Source: an uncultured Paracoccaceae bacterium | GTDB lineage: Bacteria > Pseudomonadota > Alphaproteobacteria > Rhodobacterales > Rhodobacteraceae | Reading direction: 5' to 3' | Length of the DNA: 34,384 nt | NCBI GenBank assembly: GCA_937916485.1 | Contig: CALFSV010000352.1 | Location: forward strand, 1-34,384 | In this document: positions 15,794 to 22,150 of the stretch, piece after piece | Layout of the letters: every line of letters begins with the position of its first letter | Numbering within the stretch: the stretch's first letter is position 1 | Translations under genes and position numbers: made by a program | The notes under the pieces: generated by a model | What the model was told of the DNA's origin: nothing | Database searches by the model: none | Seen by the model: the letters and a program-made list of their open reading frames with translations, nothing else

Positions 15794-16375
15794 ATGACCA
15801 AGGGGTCCAACACCGACACGGTGCCTTCTGCCGAAAGTCTGGCCCAGGCGGCGCGAAGCGCCACCAAGAAGGGGCCGCCGCCGGTCCATTTATGGAACCC
15901 GCCGTTCTGCGGCGATATCGACATGCGTATCGCGCGCGACGGAACCTGGTTCTATCTGGGGACCCCGATCGGGCGGCCGGGGCTGGTAGGCCTATTCGCC
16001 TCGATCATCAAGCGGGAGGGGGATGCCTATTTCCTTGTCACACCGGTTGAGAAGGTCGGGATCACTGTGGACGATGCCCCCTTCGTCGCCGTTGATTTCG
16101 AACAGGTCGACGACGCGCTGGAGTTTGTGACGAACGTGGGCGACACGGTGCGGGCCGGGCCTGACCATCCCATTCGGGTGGTCCGCGATCCCGAAACCGG
16201 TGAGCCGTCGCCCTATATCCATATCCGGGCAAACCTTGAGGCGTTGATCGACCGCAAAAGCTTTTACCGGCTAGTCGATCTGGGCGAACACGGCCAGCAT
16301 GAGGGCAAGGAGTGGTTCGGCTTGCGCTCGCAGGGTGTCTTTTTCCCGGTGATCCCTTCGGAGGAACTTCCATGA
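15794..16375 (+). CDS. DUF1285 family protein
   Basis: This 193-residue protein carries the DUF1285 pattern: LWNPPFCGDIDMRIARDGTW near the N-terminus, then FLVTPVEKVGITVDDAPFVAV and DRKSFYRLVDLG. The function of the family is unknown. I used the ATG at 15794, with GGAG 6 nt upstream, rather than the ATG at 15770. The stop overlaps the next gene by 4 nt (ATGA), so the SDR protein is translated with it. There is no signal peptide or membrane segment, so it is cytoplasmic. Confidence 0.92.
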   Translation: MTKGSNTDTVPSAESLAQAARSATKKGPPPVHLWNPPFCGDIDMRIARDGTWFYLGTPIGRPGLVGLFASIIKREGDAYFLVTPVEKVGITVDDAPFVAVDFEQVDDALEFVTNVGDTVRAGPDHPIRVVRDPETGEPSPYIHIRANLEALIDRKSFYRLVDLGEHGQHEGKEWFGLRSQGVFFPVIPSEELP

Positions 16376-17061
16376 CCCTATCCGCCCTGATCGTCGGCGT
16401 CGGCGACGGCCTGTCCGCCTCACTCGCCCGGTTACTGGCAAGCGAAGGCTATCTGCTGAACCTCGTCGCCCGCGACACTGACAAGCTCGAGTCTTTGCGG
16501 GCCGAAACCGGGGCGACTTTGTTTCGGGCAGAGGCCACCGACGTCCAGGCGATCCGCAGCATCGTGGACAGTATCGAAGGCAGACTGGATGTCGCCATTT
16601 ACAATCCGTCGGCCCGGACCCGCGGTCCGCTTGTGGATCTTGATCCCGAGGATGTGAAACGGGCCCTTGATGTCACCGCCTATGGCAGCTTTGTCACCGC
16701 TCAGGCGGCGGTCCGCAAGATGGCCGGGCAAGAGATGCGCGATGGCTGCCGTGGGACGGTGCTCTTCACCGGGGCCTCTGCCGGGGTGAAGGGGTTTCCC
16801 CAGTCGGCGCCCTTTGCGATGGGGAAATTCGCCCAAAGGGGCCTTGCCCAGTCGATGGCCCGTGAATTGCACCCCCAGGGCATCCATGTGGTCTGGGTCA
16901 ACATCGACGGGGCGATCCGCAACGCCACCCGGCCCGAGACATCGCCCGACGCCATGTTGTCCCCCGATGCCATTGCCCGGAACTACCTCGCGCTGATGCG
17001 GCAGGATCGGTCGACCTGGTCGAGCGAACTGGAACTGCGCCCCTGGGTCGAGCAGTTCTGA
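16372..17061 (+). CDS. Atypical short-chain dehydrogenase/reductase
   Basis: This 229-residue Rossmann-fold protein of the SDR superfamily departs from the classical form. The nucleotide loop is VGVGDGLSASLA (9-20), NNAG is replaced by YNPS (77-80), and the YxxxK site reads F148-A-M-G-K152, lacking the catalytic Tyr while keeping Ser136 (TGASAG) and Lys152. From memory, a recognisable subfamily with FAxxK and a C-terminal LRPWVE-x-F tail has this form, so the change is probably natural rather than a lesion. It may bind NAD(P) without classical reductase chemistry. Its last 73 bases plus 23 nt beyond the stop recur, diverged, at 18982-19077. Confidence 0.88.
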   Translation: MTLSALIVGVGDGLSASLARLLASEGYLLNLVARDTDKLESLRAETGATLFRAEATDVQAIRSIVDSIEGRLDVAIYNPSARTRGPLVDLDPEDVKRALDVTAYGSFVTAQAAVRKMAGQEMRDGCRGTVLFTGASAGVKGFPQSAPFAMGKFAQRGLAQSMARELHPQGIHVVWVNIDGAIRNATRPETSPDAMLSPDAIARNYLALMRQDRSTWSSELELRPWVEQF

Positions 17062-17084
17062 GCGTCTCGGACGAACTGGTTGCG

Positions 17085-17585
17085 GATGGAGGGCTGTCGT
17101 TCGTCCAAGGTGCGGCGCATGGGAATGTGCGACCAAAGCAACAAGGACTGCGCGGCGCTTCAGCGACCGCTTTGAAGGAGCGGTTAGCGCCTACCGACGA
17201 GATTTCCGTGACCGCACCATAGTCCATGCAAATGTCTGCAATGGCACATGTAGACAGATATTTTGTGACCCCTGATCCGCAGGCAGTCGAGCGAAGAACC
17301 AATCTTCTCTGGTAAATCGCGAAGGGCGATCCGCGCTATTCTATGATCGGAGTGCCATAGCCTTGATCGAAGGCGGCGCGGAGGCCCATTTTCCAGCGAG
17401 CATGATTTGCATTCAGGGTGTTCGCTAGAGAGTGCGCATCACCAAAATCATGTCGCGCCGATCGAGTGGCCTCGCGAGAATACTACGAGAAAGTTGTTGT
17501 GGGGCGGGGGGCAAGGGAGCCAGGGGGCCATTGGAGTTGAAGGGCTTCCATTGTCCTCTGGTCCTCTTTTGATGTCAGGGGCGGA
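17085..17585. other. Non-coding or degraded interval
   Basis: No open frame here shows family resemblance, a ribosome site or consistent codon use. Base composition is visibly less GC-rich than the neighbouring genes. Only short inverted repeats are seen, for example CCGCT/AGCGG at 17167-17183. It begins where the similarity with 18982-19077 ends. It may be the remains of inserted or decayed DNA. Confidence 0.5.
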
Positions 17586-18134
17586 TTATATCGTTCCGTC
17601 GTCTTGCCGTGCCTTGCTGGCCGCCATTGCGCGAAGGGCATAGATCGGAATGGCAAGCGTGATCAGGACGCGGGGGATGTGGCCAAGCAGCCAAAGCATG
17701 CGGATGGTCGCAGAGTTTTCCTCGGCTACCGGACCGGTCAGGGCGATGCTTTTGTAAAAGCCAAGCAGGTCCCCGATAGGTGATCCGACTGCCGCTGCCA
17801 GTCGCACATTGAGCGGCATGTGAAAGAGGATCGTGATCAACGATACCGCAAGATAAAGCCACAGGGTGATCACCCAGTTGCGCTTTGCCGCACCCACGTC
17901 CCAATCAAGTCGGGCCGACAGGATCAGACCGACGGGCATCAGCAAGAAAAGCGGCATGATCGTATAAAGGAAGTTGCTGAACTGAGGAAAGAATTGAGCA
18001 ACAAAATCGGCAGGCGCGAGCGTCAGCCAATAGACCCCCATCGACAGCCCGATGAAGAGATTGGCGCCAAAGAAGGCGGCTGAGGTCGTAACAGCCAGCG
18101 CGTTGACGCGGCTACGATAAGACTGCGATGTCAT
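17586..18134 (-). CDS. DUF1772-like integral membrane protein
   Basis: This 182-residue product has about four membrane segments (roughly residues 18-38, 54-74, 86-106 and 146-166). The pattern ANLFIGLSMGVYW near the first helix and WLLGHIPRVLITLA near the last resembles DUF1772 (anthrone-oxygenase-like) proteins, in which W-x2-GH-x2-R is conserved. The ribosome site is weak (AAGG about 9 nt upstream). It lies downstream of a decayed SDR gene on the same strand. SDR and DUF1772 genes often go together, so this may be the surviving half of an operon. Whether it is still transcribed is unclear. Confidence 0.65.
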   Translation of the reverse strand: MTSQSYRSRVNALAVTTSAAFFGANLFIGLSMGVYWLTLAPADFVAQFFPQFSNFLYTIMPLFLLMPVGLILSARLDWDVGAAKRNWVITLWLYLAVSLITILFHMPLNVRLAAAVGSPIGDLLGFYKSIALTGPVAEENSATIRMLWLLGHIPRVLITLAIPIYALRAMAASKARQDDGTI

Positions 18135-18297
18135 GAGAGTGGCCTTGTTGTTGGGGAAAGCGAAGTCCGTTCTTCGCGAAGCGACGAAAGAGGAAGTCTG
18201 GCAGAATACGGCCCAAAAATCCGATTTGGCACGACTGGCCCAACCCTATCGCGGTCCTTGCGCCACGCAGACCCCTAGAGATGTCACGCACTGGGTC

Positions 18298-18636
18298 GGC
18301 AGGCATTTTCTTCGGGGTCAGTGGTGCCGTGGCGTTGATTGTGATCTCGCTCTCGGTTTTTTGCAAAGTGTCGGGGTTGGACTTGAAGTCATAGGGCAGG
18401 AATTTGTCCGCATTATTGACAAGTAGATTAGGTCGCCCTTGCTGGTCCTGATCGTCGGCGCGCGTTACTTTGCCTGCGACCGCCTGCGCCCTGGTCAAGC
18501 GCCCGGCCTCCCCAAGCCTTTGGGCCGCGCGCCCATGGATGCTAATTGTCTTCGCACGCGCCACAAGTTGCCAGGTCAGTGCAAGACTGCTGTTCAAGCG
18601 GCTTCCGCTGACGGAGTTGATCGTCGATCTCAGGTC
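18298..18636 (-). pseudogene. Decayed SDR (DltE-like) gene, N-terminal half
   Basis: The minus-strand translation aligns by eye with an SDR N-terminal half. LDLRSTINSVSGSRLNSSLA stands where D-L-x-x-N-T-I-L-V-T-G-G-x-S-G-I-G is expected, then QLVARAKTISIHGRAAQRL, then NLLVNNADKFLPYDF and NPDTLQKTESEITINATAPL. The glycines of the cofactor loop are gone, NNAG has become NNAD, and the similarity stops before the Ser-Tyr-Lys active site. No start codon or ribosome site fits. It is therefore best read as a pseudogene. The surrounding open frame (18112-18837) is not a credible gene. The decayed gene points into the DUF1772-like gene. Confidence 0.55.
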
Positions 18637-18981
18637 CAAACCCAGTCTCTCCAAGTGTCGAACTCGTCTTGACGGTAAACGTGGGGATGGCCGTCTTCCA
18701 CCACTCAAAACTTGCAGATCGTTCCAAAGGCTTGCAGATCGCCTCATGTCCCATGCAAGAACAATAGCGATACCCGACCAGCACCTCTGCCGCTTTGGCC
18801 GGCCCCATCTATGGGATTCTAAGTGTCTAGCGGGCAAAAGTTTCTACCCGGACAGGGATAGTGGCGGCGAACCGCAATGACCGGGCCCATCACGAAACCG
18901 CCGATGAGCACATACACCCATAGCGTCGTTGCCTGGACCTTTCCGCACTCCTCAGACAATCTAACGACAAGCGCAAACCAA
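18637..18981. other. Interval with no supported gene
   Basis: I see no credible reading frame. One minus-strand stretch (about 18860-18950) would encode a short hydrophobic segment, LWVYVLIGGFVMGPVIAV, which may be a remnant of a membrane protein, but it lacks a start and any extension. The interval is bounded by the decayed SDR gene and by the copied SDR tail. Confidence 0.4.
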
Positions 18982-19077
18982 CGCGCTGATGCGGCAGGAT
19001 CAGTCGACCTGGTCGAGCGAACTGCAGCTACGCCCCTGGGTCGAGCGGTTTTGAGAGTTTTGGGTGAGCTGGTTGCG
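18982..19077 (+). pseudogene. Truncated copy of the 3' end of an SDR gene
   Basis: These 96 bases align without gaps to 16989-17084, with 12 mismatches by my count (87.5% identity). The alignment covers the last codons of the intact SDR gene, its stop and 23 nt beyond. In frame it reads LMRQDQSTWSSELQLRPWVE then RF and stop, against LMRQDRSTWSSELELRPWVE then QF and stop. The rest of the gene is absent. The divergence and direct orientation suggest either an old duplication or the remnant of a related allele. The two copies bracket about 1.9 kb holding the DUF1772-like gene and the decayed SDR. Confidence 0.8.
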
Positions 19078-19185
19078 TTTGAAGGGCAGGTCCGGGGGTT
19101 GCCGTTCATGCGCTGCGCGGCGAATGGATGACGTCAGCCCAAAGCGCCATCTGCAAACACCGCAGCATACTCCAAAAAAAGGGCA

Positions 19186-20643
19186 CTAGGCCGGCTGCTC
19201 TGACTGGATTTCCTCTGCAACCCTCAGCACGTCACCTAGGAACCCATCAATATCCGCGGGTTGGGTGCGGTGGTTATTGAAGGCACAGCGAAGAGCATGT
19301 TTGCCTTGCACCGTCGTGTCCGAAGGCACAGCGAGCCCGCGCTCCTGAATTCGAAGCATGATTTCGGTGTTGAGGGCTTTTGCGGCATCCTCATCCGCCG
19401 CGATATGGCGGAAGCACACGATATTCAGGTCGACCGGGGCCACGAGTTCCAGAAGCGGATGCGCTTCTACCTGGACGGCCATATAGCGGGCGAGATCAAT
19501 GTCTTGGGCAATGAGACGCCCGAACTTTGCGGCACCTTGTTCTTTGAAAGCCATCCAGATTTTCAACGCACGAAAGCCACGGCTTAGCTCCAAGCCGTAG
19601 TCGGCAAGGAATTTTCCCGCGATCATTCCGCGCTCTTGGAGTTCCAGATATGGACCGTGCATTTCGAAGGTGGCAAAGTGTGCCTCAGGGTCCTTGATCA
19701 GTACAGCCCCGGCCTCAAAGGGCGTGTGAAGCCATTTGTGAGGATCGATAGCTACAGAGCCCGCGCGCTCAATCCCGGCTACAAGATGGGCATGTTCAGG
19801 TGCCAAGCGTAGTACCCCGCCGATGCATCCATCGACGTGGAACCACAGCCCCTCGCGTTCACAAAGGTCGGCGATCGCGGTCAAGTCGTCAATTGCCCCG
19901 GTGTTCGTCGTGCCTGCTGTCCCAATCACGCAGGCCGGTTGCAGGCCATTCGCCCGGTCCTGCGCAATCGCGGCCTCCAGCACGTCGATCCGCATCCGTT
20001 GACGGTCATCGCTTTCAATTTCAACCAGCGCTTCTGACCCTAGGCCCAAGGTCTCCAACGCCTTTTGGTGGCAACTGTGCACTTGATCGGAGGCATAGAA
20101 CCGCAGCGGCTTTTTGAGTGCACCGATACCCTTCTTGCGCACGTCATAGCCGGCCGCGAGGTTTCGGATCACGGTATGCGCCACAAGATTTGCCATCGAC
20201 CCGCCACTGGTCAGGGTGCCGCTGGCGCTCTTCGGAAATCCCGCGATCTCTTTGAGCCAATCGACGACCTGCTGTTCGACTTGGGCTGCGCCGGTGTTGC
20301 CGCCCCCAAGGTTGCTACCTTCCACGGCGGCAAGAAAATCACCCAAAGCTCCGGTAAAGTTGCTGGCCCCCATGTACCACCCCCAGAACCGAGGGTGGAT
20401 ATTGCCCATGGGATATGCGCCGACGGTCTCTCGGTATTCAGCGTAGACCTGATCCAAAGAGGTGGGATCTTCTGGCAATCCAGACTGGAACTTGGCGCGG
20501 ACATCGTCTGGCATCGGCCTCCAGACAGGTCGCTCTCGAACCTGTTCCAGATGGTCTACGGCCTCATCCACCATCCTATGCGCGAGATCCCGGGTGGCTT
20601 CCCAATTTTCCGGATCAAGAGTCTCTTTCTGGGAGTTTCTCAT
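19186..20643 (-). CDS. PLP-dependent (group II) amino-acid decarboxylase
   Basis: This 485-residue protein of the aromatic-L-amino-acid / glutamate decarboxylase family binds pyridoxal phosphate. The Schiff-base lysine is Lys303 in IDPHKWLHTP, the cofactor-contacting Asp is 271 in WFHVDGCIGG, and the ring-stacking His is 189 in DQVHSCHQKAL. TSGGSMANLVA and GTAGTTNTGAIDDL are also conserved. The usual HVDAA is HVDGC here. The length is usual for this family. The start has AAGGA about 9 nt upstream. The substrate cannot be told from the sequence; an aromatic amino acid is the usual guess. It has no co-directional partner nearby. Confidence 0.93.
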   Translation of the reverse strand: MRNSQKETLDPENWEATRDLAHRMVDEAVDHLEQVRERPVWRPMPDDVRAKFQSGLPEDPTSLDQVYAEYRETVGAYPMGNIHPRFWGWYMGASNFTGALGDFLAAVEGSNLGGGNTGAAQVEQQVVDWLKEIAGFPKSASGTLTSGGSMANLVAHTVIRNLAAGYDVRKKGIGALKKPLRFYASDQVHSCHQKALETLGLGSEALVEIESDDRQRMRIDVLEAAIAQDRANGLQPACVIGTAGTTNTGAIDDLTAIADLCEREGLWFHVDGCIGGVLRLAPEHAHLVAGIERAGSVAIDPHKWLHTPFEAGAVLIKDPEAHFATFEMHGPYLELQERGMIAGKFLADYGLELSRGFRALKIWMAFKEQGAAKFGRLIAQDIDLARYMAVQVEAHPLLELVAPVDLNIVCFRHIAADEDAAKALNTEIMLRIQERGLAVPSDTTVQGKHALRCAFNNHRTQPADIDGFLGDVLRVAEEIQSEQPA

Positions 20644-20922
20644 CTGCCGCGTCCTTATCTTTCACGGACAGCGTGCGGAAAGAACGCATTCAATGCAACT
20701 GTTCTGTAGGCAGGACGAACCTGCACTTCAGTAGCCCGGCGCTTACCTTACCGTCCGGCCTTTGTTCGTTTACCTGATGGACGGTGCGTTCGCGGATGCC
20801 GGCAGGATCCCTGCCGTCACTGGCGCCGAACATCGGCCTATCTTTTTCACCCTCGTGGCGATCTTGGACGCCTTCGCCTCTTGGTACTCATCCGCATCCC
20901 TGACGCGTCACTTTTGCGCCCC
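20644..20922. other. Divergent intergenic region without a gene
   Basis: This lies between the minus-strand decarboxylase and the plus-strand VOC-WYL operon. Short open frames here have no ribosome site and no family resemblance. It should hold the decarboxylase promoter. The operator for the VOC-WYL operon follows directly at 20923. Confidence 0.5.
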
Positions 20923-20953
20923 GCTGACAGATGCTGACAGAAGGCTGTCAGCA
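20923..20953 (+). promoter_or_regulatory. Three-box operator of the VOC-WYL operon
   Basis: GCTGACAG occurs twice in direct orientation 10 bp apart (20923-20930 and 20933-20940), and its inverse CTGTCAGC follows at 20945-20952. The second and third boxes form a 9-bp inverted repeat, TGCTGACAG-AAGG-CTGTCAGCA (20932-20953). CTGACA (20934-20939) and TATGTC (20958-20963) with an 18-bp spacer could be the promoter. About one-turn spacing on the same face suits a dimeric helix-turn-helix regulator. The adjacent WYL-domain protein is the obvious candidate. Confidence 0.65.
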
Positions 20954-21003
20954 GGGGTATGTCATGACGGTGCCATCGACATTTAGCCCAAGGAGATGCA
21001 CCC

Positions 21004-21363
21004 ATGTCAGATACCCCCATCGTCGTCTGGACCGAGATTCCGGTTTCCGACATTGATCGCGCCACAGCCTTTTATAACGCGGTTTTCGGCTGGACGATGA
21101 CTGTCGACACGACCACCGGCCCAAATCCCATGGCCGTCCTTGGCGGGCGGATGAACGACGCAGGCGGCCACCTTTACCCCGGCACACCCGGTCAGGGCCC
21201 GACCGTTCACATCGCGCTGCCCGACAGGCTGGAGGCCGGAACGGACCGCTGCACAAGGGCCGGAGGGACGATCCTGGGCGACCCGATCAGCCTGCCAACC
21301 GGCCGCTTTGTCTATGCCACCGACACCGAGGGCAATTCCATCGGCCTGTTTGAGGCCGCCTGA
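21004..21363 (+). CDS. VOC-family (glyoxalase/bleomycin-resistance-like) protein
   Basis: This 119-residue single-domain vicinal-oxygen-chelate protein begins WTEIPVSDIDRATAFYNAVFGW, the standard first VOC strand and helix, and ends RFVYATDTEGNSIGLFEA, which carries the usual C-terminal metal-ligand Glu. The actual reaction is unknown; members range from glyoxalases to dioxygenases and drug binders. AAGGAG lies 8 nt upstream of the ATG. The stop overlaps the next start by one base (TGATG), so it is coupled to the WYL regulator, which probably senses or controls its expression. Confidence 0.92.
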   Translation: MSDTPIVVWTEIPVSDIDRATAFYNAVFGWTMTVDTTTGPNPMAVLGGRMNDAGGHLYPGTPGQGPTVHIALPDRLEAGTDRCTRAGGTILGDPISLPTGRFVYATDTEGNSIGLFEAA

Positions 21364-22049
21364 TGCGCCGGGCCGACCGCCTGTTTCAGATCGTCCAATA
21401 TCTGCGCGGCGGTCGGCTGGTCACGGCGGCCAACCTGGCAGAAAGGCTTGAGGTCACGACGCGGACGATCTACCGCGACGTGGCCGACCTCATGGCATCG
21501 GGCGTCCCGATCGAGGGGGAGGCGGGTCTGGGCTATGTCATGCGCGACGGCTACGACCTGCCGCCTTTGATGTTTACCAATGACGAGATCGTGGCCCTTG
21601 TGGCCGGAGCCCGCATGATCAAGGCCTGGGGCGGGGCCGGCATGGCCGCTGCGGCAGAAGAGGCGCTGATCAAGATCGAGACGGTTCTGCCGGAACCGGC
21701 CCGCCGCCGGGCCGCAGCTGTTGCCGTCTACGCGATCGGCATGCCTCAGATGAACGACGACCTACGTTTCCGTATCGATGCGGTGGAACAGGCGACAGAG
21801 GCCCGTCAGCGCTTGAAGATCGACTATGCCGATGAGGATGGGGCACTGTCGAACCGCATTGTCCGTCCACTGGGACTGTGGTTCTGGGGCAAGGTCTGGA
21901 CCCTCGTCGCCTGGTGCGAGCTGCGGGAGGATTTCCGCATGTTCCGGGTGGACCGGATCACCTCGATGGAAGAGCTGGGCCCTTACCGACCGCAAAAGGG
22001 ACAGACCTTGCGGGACTTTTACGCTCGACCGGATCACCGTCAGCATTAA
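21363..22049 (+). CDS. WYL-domain (YafY-type) transcriptional regulator
   Basis: This 228-residue regulator has an N-terminal winged helix of the DeoR/HTH_11 type (RLFQIVQYLRGGRLVTAANL ... RLEVTTRTIYRDVADL, residues about 4-45), a linker (LGYVMRDGYDLPPLMFTNDE), and a C-terminal WYL domain (LKIDYADEDG ... RIVRPLGLWFWGKVWTLVAWC). WYL domains bind small ligands or nucleic acid. It is co-translated with the VOC gene and probably binds the GCTGACAG boxes upstream to control its own operon. It converges on the VWA gene. Confidence 0.93.
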   Translation: MRRADRLFQIVQYLRGGRLVTAANLAERLEVTTRTIYRDVADLMASGVPIEGEAGLGYVMRDGYDLPPLMFTNDEIVALVAGARMIKAWGGAGMAAAAEEALIKIETVLPEPARRRAAAVAVYAIGMPQMNDDLRFRIDAVEQATEARQRLKIDYADEDGALSNRIVRPLGLWFWGKVWTLVAWCELREDFRMFRVDRITSMEELGPYRPQKGQTLRDFYARPDHRQH

Positions 22050-22065
22050 CGCGACCAAGCGGAAA

Positions 22066-22088
22066 GGGGGCGGCGCATTGCCACCCCC
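22066..22088. terminator. Hairpin between convergent WYL and VWA genes
   Basis: GGGGG-C-GGC and GCC-A-CCCCC pair around a GCATT loop (one C/A mismatch). It lies 16 nt after the WYL stop and before the VWA stop. No T-run follows on either strand, so it is only a candidate. Confidence 0.35.
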
Positions 22089-22150
22089 ACCCGGCCCGGA
22101 ACCATGCGCCCGCCGTCGAATGAAGAAGTCCGGCAGACGGCGCAAACCGG

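Noticed and set aside
18112..18837. 241-codon open frame on the minus strand as an intact gene
   Set aside because: Only its middle part resembles a protein family (SDR), with key residues lost. The ends match nothing and the 3' end runs into the DUF1772-like gene start. It is treated as a pseudogene.
20762..20986. Short plus-strand frame between the decarboxylase and the VOC gene
   Set aside because: No ribosome site, and it runs through the GCTGACAG operator boxes. No resemblance to known proteins.
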